The position numbers were made by a program, and so were the translations under genes. The notes under the pieces are model-generated. The model had not been told where the DNA came from. It saw only the letters and a list, made by a program, of their open reading frames with translations, and did not search any database. From positions 1 through 39,653 of the forward strand of contig CAIOYY010000068.1 in the NCBI GenBank assembly GCA_903862715.1: a DNA stretch of 39,653 nt, read 5' to 3'. Positions 1 to 8,511 of this stretch are shown here, piece by piece (the stretch's first letter is position 1; each line of letters opens with the position of its first letter). This DNA comes from an uncultured Alphaproteobacteria bacterium (GTDB lineage: Bacteria; Pseudomonadota; Alphaproteobacteria; Micropepsales; Micropepsaceae).

Positions 1-500
1 AAGGCGCGTTGCAGCGTGTTCAATGTCGAATTCACCGCCGAGGCCGCCGCGAAAGGACCGAAATAAACGCCCTCGCGCGAACGCGCGCCGCGATGTTTCA
101 GAATCTGCGGAAAGGGATGATCGGTCCTTAAAAGGATATTGGGAAAGCTCTTGTCGTCGCGGAACAGCACATTGTAACGCGGTTTCAAGCGCTTGATGAG
201 ATTGGCTTCCAGTAGCAGCGCTTCTGTTTCCGACGCCGTCGAGATAAACAGCATCTCCACGGTCTCGGAAATCATCCGCGCAATGCGATAGCTCTGGGCG
301 TCGGGCTTGGTATAGGCAATGACGCGCTTCTTCAGGCTTTTCGCCTTACCCACATACAGCACATCGCCTTTCGCATTCAGCATGCGATAGACGCCGGGCC
401 CGTCGGGCAGCGTCTTCAGGTACAGCGCGATGCGTTCCGCCCCTTTCGGGCCGGAATCCTGCGGCGTTGCTCCGGATTGCGAGGTGGAATTTTCGTCCAT
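1..500 (-). CDS. uvrC: UvrABC excinuclease subunit C, N-terminal part (runs off the window)
   Basis: This is the incision subunit of nucleotide excision repair, which cuts damaged DNA on both sides of a lesion after UvrA/UvrB recognition. Only the first 166 codons are in the window. The GIY-YIG nuclease domain is clear: GPGVYRML at residues 34-41, YVGKAKSL at 49-56, an Arg at 59 and the acidic [13 protein letters not shown] segment around residue 98. This domain makes the 3' incision. The UVR, RNase H-like and HhH parts lie outside the window. ATG at 500 is the first in-frame start and precedes a low-complexity tail of about 20 residues. No good ribosome-binding site precedes it, and a 14-bp palindrome overlaps the start codon. 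The gene is divergent from the persulfide dioxygenase gene, with a 71-bp gap. Confidence 0.95.
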   Translation of the reverse strand, partial: MDENSTSQSGATPQDSGPKGAERIALYLKTLPDGPGVYRMLNAKGDVLYVGKAKSLKKRVIAYTKPDAQSYRIARMISETVEMLFISTASETEALLLEANLIKRLKPRYNVLFRDDKSFPNILLRTDHPFPQILKHRGARSREGVYFGPFAAASAVNSTLNTLQRA

Positions 501-515
501 ATGGTCCCATATAAT
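499..515 (+). promoter_or_regulatory. Palindrome overlapping a consensus -10 box upstream of the persulfide dioxygenase gene
   Basis: ATATGG-TC-CCATAT (499-512) is a perfect inverted repeat with 6-bp arms. It overlaps the hexamer TATAAT at 510-515, an ideal -10 box for the downstream plus-strand gene. No matching -35 box is visible. The palindrome also covers the uvrC start codon. A repressor site for an ArsR-type sulfide or persulfide sensor such as BigR/SqrR would fit the downstream gene, because those regulators control persulfide dioxygenase-rhodanese genes. No such regulator is encoded in the window, so the operator role is inference. Confidence 0.4.
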
Positions 516-571
516 GATTATCGCGTAAGTTCGAGCCATCTCTCGCTTGGGGCTACGTCGGAGGCCGTAAA

Positions 572-1642
572 ATGCTTCTCTTTCGCCAATTGTTCGACCA
601 GCAATCGGGTACCTATTCCTATCTTCTGGCCGATTCGGAAAGCCGGGAGGCCATCCTGATCGACCCGGTTTTCGAACAGGCCCGCCGCGACAAGGCGTTG
701 ATCGGCGAATTGAACCTGAAACTTCTTTATACGCTCGATACCCATGTCCATGCCGATCATGTGACGGCCGCCACATTGTTGCGTCAGGCCCTCGGTGCCA
801 AAATCGCGGTAGCTGAGGCTGGCGGCGCGAAGGGTGCCGATCTCTATCTGAAGCCGGGCGACCGCATTCGTTTCGGAGACCGCTATGTCGAAGTGCGCGC
901 CACGCCAGGGCACACATCGGGTTGCCTCACCTTCGTCCTCGACAATGAAAAGATGGCTTTTACGGGCGACGCGCTTCTCATTCGCGGCAGCGGCCGTACC
1001 GATTTTCAGCAGGGCAGCGCACAGCGCCTTTATCAGTCCGTGCACACGCAGATCTTCACGCTGCCCGATGAATGCCTGCTCTATCCCGCGCATGATTATC
1101 AGGGCCGCACGGTAACAAGTGTGGCCGAGGAAAAGGAATTCAACCCCCGGCTGGGCGGCGCGCTGTCGGAACGCGATTTCGTCTTTCACTCGAACAATCT
1201 CAACCTTCCACATCCCAAGCAGATCGACGCCGCGGTGCCCGCCAATATGAAATGCGGCGCGCCGGATGAACGCCATCCCTCCTCCGATCCCGACTGGGCG
1301 CCGCTCGCCTTCACTTTTGCCGGCGTGTGGGAATTGCAGCCCGGTTGGCTCGAAGAGCATCCCGATAAAGTGCAGATTCTTGATGTCCGTGAGCCTGACG
1401 AGTTTCGGGGTCCGCTGGGTCACATCGCCAAAGCGCGGCTTATTCCGCTTGGCGATCTGGGCAAGCGCCTCGAAGAACTCGACAAGGAAAAGCCCGTGGT
1501 TGCGGTGTGCCGTGCGGGCGGTCGTTCGGCCCACGCCAGCAATCTCCTTCTGAAAGCGGGCTTTCAGAAGGTCGCCAATCTCGCGGGCGGCATGCTGCGC
1601 TGGCGCGCCGAGGGCCATCCTGTGCAGGGCGGCGCGGATTAA
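572..1642 (+). CDS. Persulfide dioxygenase (ETHE1-like) fused to a rhodanese domain
   Basis: This predicted cytoplasmic enzyme of sulfide detoxification has two domains. Residues 1 to about 240 form a metallo-beta-lactamase-fold persulfide dioxygenase that oxidises glutathione persulfide to sulfite. The iron site is visible as H58-x-H60-x-D62-H63, H114 in TPGHTSG, D133 in GDALLIRG and H174; GRTDFQ at 141-146 is typical of ETHE1. Residues about 260-352 form a single rhodanese domain with active-site C313 in CRAGGRS, which could transfer sulfur between thiosulfate or sulfite and glutathione. At 356 aa this matches known ETHE1-rhodanese fusions. ATG at 572 has GGAGG at 560-564. Just upstream is a TATAAT box overlapped by a palindrome. 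No sulfide:quinone reductase lies next to it here. Confidence 0.9.
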   Translation: MLLFRQLFDQQSGTYSYLLADSESREAILIDPVFEQARRDKALIGELNLKLLYTLDTHVHADHVTAATLLRQALGAKIAVAEAGGAKGADLYLKPGDRIRFGDRYVEVRATPGHTSGCLTFVLDNEKMAFTGDALLIRGSGRTDFQQGSAQRLYQSVHTQIFTLPDECLLYPAHDYQGRTVTSVAEEKEFNPRLGGALSERDFVFHSNNLNLPHPKQIDAAVPANMKCGAPDERHPSSDPDWAPLAFTFAGVWELQPGWLEEHPDKVQILDVREPDEFRGPLGHIAKARLIPLGDLGKRLEELDKEKPVVAVCRAGGRSAHASNLLLKAGFQKVANLAGGMLRWRAEGHPVQGGAD

Positions 1643-1645
1643 GCG

Positions 1646-1723
1646 TCAGTGATAGAAGCCATCGCCGCGTACCTTGCCGCGAAACACCCAATAGGGTCAG
1701 GCAGTGTAAACGAAGACGACCGA
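1646..1723 (-). pseudogene. Probable remnant of the 3' end of a cytochrome bd oxidase subunit II gene (cydB-like)
   Basis: The minus strand of this short gap reads SVVFVYTA, a TGA stop, PYWVFRGKV, RGDGFYH, then a natural TGA stop. The YTA..YWVFRGKV....YH pattern matches, from memory, the C-terminus of CioB/CydB-type bd oxidase subunits. An internal stop interrupts the frame, nothing recognisable lies upstream, and folB abuts it. I read it as the last 25 or so codons of a gene whose remainder has been deleted. The match is short and rests on motif memory alone, so chance similarity is possible. Confidence 0.45.
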
Positions 1724-1749
1724 GCGCCCTTTCGCGCGGGATTTCGGCC

Positions 1750-2097
1750 TTAGGGCCGTTCGATCTCGACGCCGGCGGCTTCCGCGCCCTGCAGCGCATG
1801 CAGTTTCTCGACCCGGATCTTGGCCTTCAGAACGCGCGCGTCTTTCAGGCACATCGCGGCGATCTTCTCCGCCAGCGTCTCGGCAAGGTTGATATGACCT
1901 TCAGTGGCGATATCGCGGATGGCATTGGCAATGGCTTCGTAATCGACCACTTCGTCCATGCGGTCCGCGTTCGGGCTCACCTTCACGTCCAGTTCGACAT
2001 TGATCCGCACCGGCTGCGGCATGCCCTGTTCATGGCCGTGAATGCCGATGCGGGCAAGCAGTTCGAGATTGCGGATCAGGATGCGGTTCATCGCCAT
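1750..2097 (-). CDS. folB: Dihydroneopterin aldolase
   Basis: FolB cleaves 7,8-dihydroneopterin to 6-hydroxymethyl-7,8-dihydropterin and glycolaldehyde in folate synthesis. The 115-aa product has the family length. Expected landmarks are present: GIHGHE at 18-23 with the substrate-binding Glu (E23), VDYEAI at 51-56, NLAETLAEKIA at 70-80 and the catalytic Lys in KIRVEKLHAL (K98). The ATG at 2097 lies two bases after the TAG stop of the upstream SDR gene, so the two are almost certainly co-transcribed. An in-frame ATG six bases further on is an alternative start. The neighbouring pteridine-reductase-type SDR supports a folate or pterin role for the pair. Confidence 0.9.
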   Translation of the reverse strand: MAMNRILIRNLELLARIGIHGHEQGMPQPVRINVELDVKVSPNADRMDEVVDYEAIANAIRDIATEGHINLAETLAEKIAAMCLKDARVLKAKIRVEKLHALQGAEAAGVEIERP

Positions 2098-2099
2098 GT

Positions 2100-2858
2100 C
2101 TATTCCATCGTGACGTCTGCGGTACGCCACGCCAAATGTTGCCCGCCATCGACGGCGATGGTCTGCCCCGTCACCGCCGATGCTTCGACCAGATAGCGCG
2201 TCGCCCGCGCAATGTCTTCGGGCGTTGCGCCATGTCCGAGAAGCGTCGCTTCGCTCTGCCGCTGGAAATGCTCGATGCTCTGCCGCGCGCTCGGCAGCGT
2301 CGGTCCGGGTGCAACCGCATTGACGCGGATATGCGGCGCCAATCCTTGCGCCAGCGTTACGGTTAGCCAGTGCAGGCCCGCTTTCGATACGCCATAGGAC
2401 AGAAATTCTGGCGTCGGCTTGAAGACGCGCTGATCGAGCAGATTGACGATGGCGCCTTCCATGCCGGGCGCCATCTGCGCGGCGAATTCTTTCGCCAGCA
2501 CCACCGGCGCGCGCAAATTCACCGCCATGTGCCTGTCCCAGGAGGCGCGATTCATCGTCGTAACGTCGTCATGCTCGAACAGGGACGCATTGTTCACCAA
2601 TGCGCCGAGCGGTCCCAATGCCGCGCGCGAACGCCCGATCAGCGCCGCCGTCTCGCTCTCATCGGCAAGGTCCGCGGCCAATCCTTCCGCGCGCACGCCC
2701 AGCGCCCGAAGCGTCGCCACCGTGTCATCGGCATCCCGCTTCGATCCATTGTAATGCACCGCAACATTCCAACCCGCGCCCGCAAGTTCCAGCGCGATGG
2801 CTCGGCCCAGCCGTCTGGCCGCGCCGGTAATTAGGACGGTTTTTTGCGTAATCGCCAT
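2100..2858 (-). CDS. SDR-family oxidoreductase of the pteridine reductase / FolM type
   Basis: This 252-aa NAD(P)H-dependent Rossmann enzyme has TGAARRLG at 11-18 (the Arg suits NADPH), NNAS at 89-92, and YGVSKAG with Y155 and K159. The position of the usual SDR catalytic Ser holds Asp: VNLLDQ, D142. An Asp-Tyr-Lys triad is characteristic of pteridine reductase PTR1 and dihydromonapterin reductase FolM. Together with folB directly downstream, this points to reduction of a pterin or dihydrofolate rather than a generic SDR role. ATG at 2858 is preceded by TATAGAT about 8 bases upstream and by no clear ribosome-binding site, so the mRNA may have almost no leader. The gene is divergent from glnD. 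Confidence 0.85.
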   Translation of the reverse strand: MAITQKTVLITGAARRLGRAIALELAGAGWNVAVHYNGSKRDADDTVATLRALGVRAEGLAADLADESETAALIGRSRAALGPLGALVNNASLFEHDDVTTMNRASWDRHMAVNLRAPVVLAKEFAAQMAPGMEGAIVNLLDQRVFKPTPEFLSYGVSKAGLHWLTVTLAQGLAPHIRVNAVAPGPTLPSARQSIEHFQRQSEATLLGHGATPEDIARATRYLVEASAVTGQTIAVDGGQHLAWRTADVTME

Positions 2859-3038
2859 AATGCCTATCTATACAAGCAGGAAGCCTCTGTCGAAGACGTT
2901 TACCAGTGCCGGGTTTTGTCCTTTTCCGGCATGGCGCGGAGGTTCCGACTCATGCGAATTTCCCCTACCTGTCCAATGCCGCGCCCGCTTGCTTTGGGTC
3001 CGCGTTCCATGCGCATTTGGACCCGTCTGGAGACCCTT

Positions 3039-5813
3039 ATGTCCGTCGATTTTACCGAGCAGCCATTGGCGCCGTTCCGGGGGCGTTCCCTCGACGGCCT
3101 GTCTTTGCTCGACGGCGACGAGCTCAGACGCAATCTGACGGCGCTGGCCCGCGCCGCGCAGGGCGATCAGGCCAGACTCAAAAAGGAAGCCCTGTCGCTG
3201 ATCAAGGCGGCGTTCAAGCGCGGCCGCGAAACCATGCAGGAACGCGTCGAGTCCGGTATCGCGCCGGGTCTAGCGGCGGCGCGCGCGCTCTCGACGATGC
3301 AGGACATCACGATTCAGGTCCTCTACGATTTTGCCACGCGCTATATCTATGTTTCGCCCAATCCGACCGATTCCGAACGCATCGCCATAGTGGCGACCGG
3401 CGGTTATGGCCGCGGTCTTCTCGCGCCCGGCTCCGATATCGATCTTCTGTTCCTTCGCCCCTTCAAGCTCACGCCCTGGGCCGAAAGCATCATCGAATAT
3501 ATTCTCCATACGCTGTGGGATCTCGGCCTGAAGGTCGGCCATGCGACGCGCTCGCTCAATGAATGCGTCCGCCTCGGCAAGGAAGATATTACGATTCGCA
3601 CCTCGCTGCTTGAATCGCGTTTTCTCTGGGGCGACTCGGCGCTTTATGAAGATCTGCGCCGCAAATTCTGGAACGACATCGCAACCGGCAGCGGTCAGGA
3701 TTTCGTCGAGGCGAAACTCGCCGAACGCGACACCCGCCATTTGCGCCAGGGCCAGAGCCGCTATCTCGTCGAACCCAATGTGAAGGACGGCAAAGGGGGC
3801 TTGCGCGATCTGCAGACCCTCTACTGGATCGGTAAATATCTCTACAAGGTCGAAGACCCCGGCGATCTTGTGCATCACGGCGTCTTCACCAAGGAAGAAT
3901 TCAATACGTTCCAGAAAGCCGAGGCCTTTCTGTGGAATGTGCGTTGTCATCTGCATTATGTGGCGGGACGCGCCGAAGAGCGTATTTCCTTCGATATGCA
4001 GCCTGAGCTCGCCAAGCGCCTCGGCTATCTTGATCCCCATCCGCATCGCGCCGTCGAGCGCTTCATGCGCAGTTACTTCCTGGTCGCCAAGGATGTAGGC
4101 GATCTGACCCGCATCTTCATTGCTGCGCTGGAAGACCAGTACAAAAAGCCTGCGCCGGTTCTCACGCGGCTTATTCCGGGTTTTCTGAAACCACGTACGA
4201 GCGATGACGATTTCTATGTCGAAAACGGACGTTTGCGCTCGCGCAAGGGCCTCTTCCGCGAGGACCCGGTCAATCTCATTCGTCTTTTCCACGTGGTGGA
4301 TGCGAAGGAAGTCGATATCCATCCGCACACCTTGCGCACCGTCACGCGCTCGCTCCATCTGATCGACGACGAATTGCGTCAGAACGCCGTTGCAAACCGA
4401 CTCTTTCTCGACATTCTGACCTCGCGCCGCGATCCTGAAACCGCGCTGCGGCGCATGAACGAAGCTGGCGTGATGGGCAAATTCATGCCGGAATTCGGCC
4501 GCGTCGTCGCGCTGATGCAGTTCAATATGTATCACCATTATACGGTCGACGAGCATCTGCTCTTTGCCGTCGGCAATTGCGCGCGCATCGAACGCGGGGA
4601 ATTTCGCAAGGAGCATCCGCTCGCCAGTGATATCGTCAAGCGCGTGGTGTCGCGCGACGTGCTCTATGTCACGATGCTGCTGCACGACATGGCGAAGGGA
4701 CTTCCGGGCGATCATTCGGAAGTCGGCGCGGCGATGGCGGAATCCATCTGCCCGCGTCTCGGTCTTTCGCCCGCCGATACGGCTACGGTCTCATGGCTCG
4801 TGCGCTACCATCTCCTGATGAGCGACGCGGCGCAGAAGCGCGATGTGTCGGATCCTAAAACGGTAAAGGATTTCGCCAATATCGTGCAGACGCCCGAGCG
4901 CCTGCGCCTTCTTCTGATCGTGACCGTCGCCGATATCCGCGCCGTCGGCCCCGGCGTCTGGAACGACTGGAAGGGTCAGTTGCTGCGCGAGCTGTATGCC
5001 GAAACCGAAATGCTGATGTCGGGCGGCGATTCCACGCCTGCGCGTTCCGAGCGCATCACGGACGCAAAAAACACGCTTCTGTCGCGCATTTCCGATCTTC
5101 CCGAGACCACCCGCACCCGCGCGCTATGGCGGCATTATGATCCCTATTGGCTCGCCTTCGACGCCGATACCTATGAATTTCATACCCGCTTGATGGTGGA
5201 TGCCGAACTCAAGGGTGAGAAGCTGGTGCTCGGCGCGCGCAGCGGCGTCCATCCCGGCGTCGCCGAATTCGTCATTTTCACCGGCGACCATCCGGGCCTT
5301 TTCGCCCGCCTTGCCGGCGCGTTCTCGCTGTCCGGCGTCTCGATCGTCGATGCAAAAATCTTCACCACCTCCGACGGCTTCGCGCTGGACGTTTTCCGGG
5401 TGCGCGATCCCGGCGGCGGCAGCTTCGACGATCCGGCGCGTGTTGAACGTCTGAAGCGCACCATCATGAAAACGCTGGCGGGCGAAATCCTGCCGCGCAC
5501 GGTTCTCGCCGAGCGCCCGCCCGGCAAGCGCGAATCCGCCTTCAAGGTCGCGTCCAAAGTGAATTTCGATAATGAGGCATCGGCGGTCTCGACCGTCATC
5601 GAGGTCGAAAGCCTCGACAAGATCGGCCTCCTCTACGAGATCACGCGGACGCTGTCCGATATGGGCCTCGGCATTTCGTCGGCCATCGTCACCACCTATG
5701 GCGAGCTGGCGGTCGACGTCTTCTACGTGCGCGACGGCTTCGGCCATAAGGTGCGCCAGCCCGCGCGCCTCGCCGAAATTGGAAAGCGCCTGATGAAGGC
5801 CTTGGGCGATTAG
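3039..5813 (+). CDS. glnD: Bifunctional PII uridylyltransferase / uridylyl-removing enzyme
   Basis: GlnD senses glutamine and adds or removes UMP on PII proteins (GlnB/GlnK), setting nitrogen status signalling. The product is 924 aa, near the usual length. The nucleotidyltransferase motif is GGYGRGLLAPGSDIDLL at about 121-137. An HD hydrolase domain follows at about 500-590, with DEHLL near 503 and LLHDMAKGLPGDH near 545-557. Two C-terminal ACT domains (about 735-810 and 845-920) bind glutamine. I chose ATG 3039, preceded by GGAGA at 3029-3033. An open frame extends upstream to 2844, but that part has atypical composition and overlaps the divergent SDR start. In many alphaproteobacteria murJ and trpS follow glnD; here only trpS does. 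Confidence 0.95.
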   Translation: MSVDFTEQPLAPFRGRSLDGLSLLDGDELRRNLTALARAAQGDQARLKKEALSLIKAAFKRGRETMQERVESGIAPGLAAARALSTMQDITIQVLYDFATRYIYVSPNPTDSERIAIVATGGYGRGLLAPGSDIDLLFLRPFKLTPWAESIIEYILHTLWDLGLKVGHATRSLNECVRLGKEDITIRTSLLESRFLWGDSALYEDLRRKFWNDIATGSGQDFVEAKLAERDTRHLRQGQSRYLVEPNVKDGKGGLRDLQTLYWIGKYLYKVEDPGDLVHHGVFTKEEFNTFQKAEAFLWNVRCHLHYVAGRAEERISFDMQPELAKRLGYLDPHPHRAVERFMRSYFLVAKDVGDLTRIFIAALEDQYKKPAPVLTRLIPGFLKPRTSDDDFYVENGRLRSRKGLFREDPVNLIRLFHVVDAKEVDIHPHTLRTVTRSLHLIDDELRQNAVANRLFLDILTSRRDPETALRRMNEAGVMGKFMPEFGRVVALMQFNMYHHYTVDEHLLFAVGNCARIERGEFRKEHPLASDIVKRVVSRDVLYVTMLLHDMAKGLPGDHSEVGAAMAESICPRLGLSPADTATVSWLVRYHLLMSDAAQKRDVSDPKTVKDFANIVQTPERLRLLLIVTVADIRAVGPGVWNDWKGQLLRELYAETEMLMSGGDSTPARSERITDAKNTLLSRISDLPETTRTRALWRHYDPYWLAFDADTYEFHTRLMVDAELKGEKLVLGARSGVHPGVAEFVIFTGDHPGLFARLAGAFSLSGVSIVDAKIFTTSDGFALDVFRVRDPGGGSFDDPARVERLKRTIMKTLAGEILPRTVLAERPPGKRESAFKVASKVNFDNEASAVSTVIEVESLDKIGLLYEITRTLSDMGLGISSAIVTTYGELAVDVFYVRDGFGHKVRQPARLAEIGKRLMKALGD

Positions 5814-5897
5814 GGCAGGCGGGGCCGCCCTTGAAGTGCCCCCGGCCCCCGGGCCATAAGCACACCCGACATTGTCATTCTGGCCTAGCGCCGTTTG

Positions 5898-5913
5898 CCG
5901 GCGCGCGCGCCGG
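5898..5913. repeat. 16-bp perfect GC palindrome between glnD and trpS
   Basis: CCGGCGCG/CGCGCCGG is a perfect 16-bp palindrome inside the 144-bp glnD-trpS gap. It could help end glnD transcription, but no T-tract follows, so it is not a typical intrinsic terminator. The rest of the gap is GC-rich with no recognisable gene. Confidence 0.4.
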
Positions 5914-5957
5914 GGTGTCAGCCGATATGAACCGCCTCCCAAAGCGATTGACGTCCC

Positions 5958-6989
5958 ATGATCGAAACAACAGAGACCTCCGGCGCCCATTCCCCGCTTG
6001 TTTTTTCCGGCATGCAGCCCACCAACACGCTGCATCTCGGCAATTATCTCGGCGCGCTCCGCAACTGGATAAAACTCCAGGATCAGATGCCTTGCGTCTA
6101 CTGCGTCGTCGATATGCACGCGATCACCGTGGCGCAGGACCCGCAGGCCCTCGCGGCCTCGACGCGCGAAGTGGCCGCCGCTTATATCGCGGCGGGCGTC
6201 GATCCGAAGCGTTCGATCCTGTTCAATCAAAGTCAGGTCTCGGCCCATGCGGAACTCGCCTGGGTGTTCAATTGCGTCGCCCGCATGGGCTGGCTGAACC
6301 GCATGACGCAGTTCAAGGAGAAGGCGGGCAAGAACCGCGAAAACTCCAGCGTCGGATTGTTCGTCTATCCGAACCTGATGGCGGCCGACATTCTCGCTTA
6401 TCGCGCCACCCATGTGCCGGTGGGCGAGGACCAGAAACAGCATCTCGAACTCGCGCGCGACATCGCGCAGAAATTCAATCTCGATTTCGGCGCGCCGGAT
6501 TTCTTTCCGCTGCCCGAGCCCGTGATCGTCGGCCCCGGTACGCGTGTCATGTCGTTGCGCGATGGCACGAAGAAAATGTCGAAATCGGACGAGTCCGATT
6601 ATTCGCGCATCAATCTTACGGACGATGCCGACGCGATCTCGCAGAAAATCCGCAAGGCCCGCACCGATCCGGAACCGCTTCCCGATAGCATCGAAGGCCT
6701 GAAAGGCCGTGCCGAGGCCGAGAACCTCGTCAACATTTTCGCCGCATTGGCCGACACGACGCCGGAAGCGGCGCTTGCGCCTTTCGCGGGCGCGCAATTC
6801 TCCGGCTTCAAGAATGCGCTGGCGGATCTGGCGGTGGCGAAACTCACCCCGCTCGCGGGCGAAATGCGCCGCCTTCTGAACGATCCGGCCGAGATCGACC
6901 GCATCCTGAAGGACGGTGCGGATCGCGCCCGCGCGATTACGGTGCCGGTGATGCAGGAAGTTCGCCGCCTCGTGGGCTTCGTCGGCTAG
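5958..6989 (+). CDS. trpS: Tryptophanyl-tRNA synthetase
   Basis: This class I aminoacyl-tRNA synthetase charges tRNA-Trp. The 343-aa product carries the HIGH-like signature TLHLGN at 24-29, the KMSKS loop at 206-210 and the Trp/ATP-site sequence [16 protein letters not shown] around 153-168. Length and domain order match bacterial TrpRS. ATG at 5958 gives the expected short N-terminal tail; no strong ribosome-binding site precedes it. It lies 144 bp after glnD on the same strand and may share transcription with it. Murein flippase gene murJ, often found between these two genes in related bacteria, is absent. Confidence 0.96.
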   Translation: MIETTETSGAHSPLVFSGMQPTNTLHLGNYLGALRNWIKLQDQMPCVYCVVDMHAITVAQDPQALAASTREVAAAYIAAGVDPKRSILFNQSQVSAHAELAWVFNCVARMGWLNRMTQFKEKAGKNRENSSVGLFVYPNLMAADILAYRATHVPVGEDQKQHLELARDIAQKFNLDFGAPDFFPLPEPVIVGPGTRVMSLRDGTKKMSKSDESDYSRINLTDDADAISQKIRKARTDPEPLPDSIEGLKGRAEAENLVNIFAALADTTPEAALAPFAGAQFSGFKNALADLAVAKLTPLAGEMRRLLNDPAEIDRILKDGADRARAITVPVMQEVRRLVGFVG

Positions 6990-7086
6990 TTCCCTGTTTT
7001 TCCTCCCCCGCTTCCCGGGGAAGGTGTCACGGCACGCGACGCAAGGGGGGATTGCCGCCTTCGCATGCGAACGGAATATTAGGGCG

Positions 7087-7791
7087 ATGAAAACCTCCCC
7101 CTTCGCCGTCTGGCCTGCGCGTGGATCCACCGTCTCGCTGGAACCGACCTTTCGGGAGGCGGCCTCTTTCGCCCGCGCGAGCCTCAAGCCCGACGCCTTT
7201 CCGGAGGATGCGATGCGCGGCAAGGGCAGGCCCGTTATCGTGCTGCCCGGCTTCTTCTCACCCGATGTCGGCACCGCGCGGCTGCGCGCCTTCCTCGCGC
7301 GGCAGGACTTCAAGGTCTATCCATGGGGGCAAGGTCTCAATATCGGCCCGACGACGGCGATCCTCGCGGGCCTCATGCGTACGCTCGAAAAGCTGGCCGC
7401 GCGTCATGGCGAATCGCCCGCGCTCATCGGTCAGAGTCTGGGCGGCACCATCGCGCGCGAAGCGGCCAAGCGCCGGCCAGATCTGGTGTCGGAAGTCCTC
7501 ACCATTGTCAGTCCCATCCGCTTGCCCGTGCCGACGACGCTCGCGCCGCTGGCCCATTGCGCAGCCATTTTGTGGGACCGCGAGACCCAGAAGACGCTGG
7601 CGCAGATTTCCGCGCCACCGCCGATGAGACTCACCGCCATCATTGCCCCGCATGACGGCATCGTCGATCCGCGTGCCTGCATCCCTGATCCCGCGCCCAA
7701 TGTGGAGGTGATCTTCATCGACGGCCAGCACACGACGATGGGCTCCAACCCCGCCGTGCAGCGCGTCGTCGCCGCGAAACTCGCGCGTTAG
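7087..7791 (+). CDS. Alpha/beta-hydrolase-fold protein
   Basis: This 234-aa soluble protein has an alpha/beta-hydrolase core. An early strand, VIVLPGFF (50-57), provides the oxyanion-loop region. The nucleophile elbow is GQSLGG with S117, the acid is probably an Asp in PHDGIVDP near 186-193, and the His is in GQHTTMGSNP near 217. The GxSxGG elbow and lack of a signal peptide suggest a cytoplasmic esterase or lipase-like enzyme; the substrate cannot be told. ATG 7087 has AGGGCG just upstream; the open frame extends to 7024 without a better start. The 3' end overlaps the convergent cutA gene by 4 bases. Confidence 0.75.
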   Translation: MKTSPFAVWPARGSTVSLEPTFREAASFARASLKPDAFPEDAMRGKGRPVIVLPGFFSPDVGTARLRAFLARQDFKVYPWGQGLNIGPTTAILAGLMRTLEKLAARHGESPALIGQSLGGTIAREAAKRRPDLVSEVLTIVSPIRLPVPTTLAPLAHCAAILWDRETQKTLAQISAPPPMRLTAIIAPHDGIVDPRACIPDPAPNVEVIFIDGQHTTMGSNPAVQRVVAAKLAR

Positions 7792-8138
7792 ATGGCCGTT
7801 CCGCGTTCCGTCTGTTCGCGCGCCCAGGCGAGATAGTCGGCATTGCTGCCTTCGATGGGCAGAACAAGAAAACACGGAACCGAATAGGGATGCAGCGGAC
7901 GCAGCGCCGCGATCGCGTCATCCAACAGCGTCCGCCGTGTTTTGATGAAGACCGCGACTTCCGCGCCGTCCTCGATCTTTCCTTCCCACACATAGAGGCT
8001 TTTCATCGGCGGATGGATGTTCACGCAGGCGGCAAGTTTCGCCGCGATCAACTTGCGCGCCGCTCCCTCGGCCGATTCCGGATCGGGAAAGGTCGAATAG
8101 AGGAAACAGAATTCGTGGGAATGTTCGCTACGCATCAT
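7788..8138 (-). CDS. cutA: CutA-family divalent-cation tolerance protein
   Basis: The 116-aa product has the CutA/PII-like ferredoxin fold. Landmarks are FLYSTFPD near the start, AAKLAACVNIHP with the conserved Cys at about 38, SLYVWEGKIEDGAEVAVFIKT at about 47-67 and the C-terminal HPYSVPCFLVLPIE segment at about 83-96. CutA forms a trimer and binds divalent metals; its physiological role is not settled. Two ATG codons in tandem (8138 and 8135) could start translation. It is convergent with the hydrolase and overlaps it by 4 bases. Confidence 0.92.
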   Translation of the reverse strand: MMRSEHSHEFCFLYSTFPDPESAEGAARKLIAAKLAACVNIHPPMKSLYVWEGKIEDGAEVAVFIKTRRTLLDDAIAALRPLHPYSVPCFLVLPIEGSNADYLAWAREQTERGTAI

Positions 8139-8252
8139 GCCCCATCATGGCAGAGCGGCAGCAAGGGAAACAATCTGCGCCGCGGCAGGTAGCGCGCGCC
8201 GGGCACGAAAAAACAGAGCGGCGAAACGTGAACCACGTCACCAGAAAAGTAG

Positions 8253-8281
8253 GGGCGGCGGATGTCCCCCCTCAGCCGCCC
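8253..8281 (-). terminator. Terminator of the cold-shock gene
   Basis: On the minus strand, GGGCGGC (8281-8275) pairs with GCCGCCC (8259-8253) and is followed by CTACTTTTC. It starts 23 bases after the cold-shock gene stop codon, as expected for an intrinsic terminator. Confidence 0.6.
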
Positions 8282-8304
8282 ACAAGTAACAGTCTGCGCC
8301 GGTA

Positions 8305-8511
8305 TTACGACGATGAACGCAAGTTCACTGCTTTGGAGCCACGCGCATCCGGCTGGATGTCGAACTCCACTTTTTGACCCTCGGCAAGCGAACGCATTCC
8401 GGCTGCTTCCACCGCGGTAACATGAACGAACACGTCCTTGCCGCCGCCATCCGGTGAAATGAACCCATACCCCTTCGCCGTATTGAAAAACTTTACCGTT
8501 CCAACTGCCAT
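8305..8511 (-). CDS. Cold-shock domain protein (CspA family)
   Basis: This 68-aa single-domain nucleic-acid chaperone has both RNA-binding motifs: RNP1 KGYGFI at about 13-18 and RNP2 VFVHV at about 29-33. It begins MAVGTVKFFN, the family hallmark. It binds single-stranded RNA/DNA and melts RNA structure, often on cold shock or growth transition. ATG 8511 is preceded by AGGAG in TTAGGAGCTGTC. The open frame extends upstream, but the family N-terminus and the ribosome-binding site fix this start. More than 500 bp without a supported gene lie upstream, leaving room for a long 5' leader as in cspA genes. Confidence 0.95.
   Translation of the reverse strand: MAVGTVKFFNTAKGYGFISPDGGGKDVFVHVTAVEAAGMRSLAEGQKVEFDIQPDARGSKAVNLRSSS

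Noticed and set aside
2844..3038. N-terminal extension of glnD
   Set aside because: It overlaps the divergent SDR start, has no family similarity, and ATG 3039 has a good ribosome-binding site.
3270..4715. Minus-strand open frame of 481 codons inside glnD
   Set aside because: It is antisense to glnD, which has full family motifs; the translation is Arg/Ala-rich and matches nothing.
5124..7313. Very long minus-strand open frame (729 codons) across the glnD end and trpS
   Set aside because: It lies antisense to two well-identified genes; it is a by-product of high GC content and has no recognisable domain.
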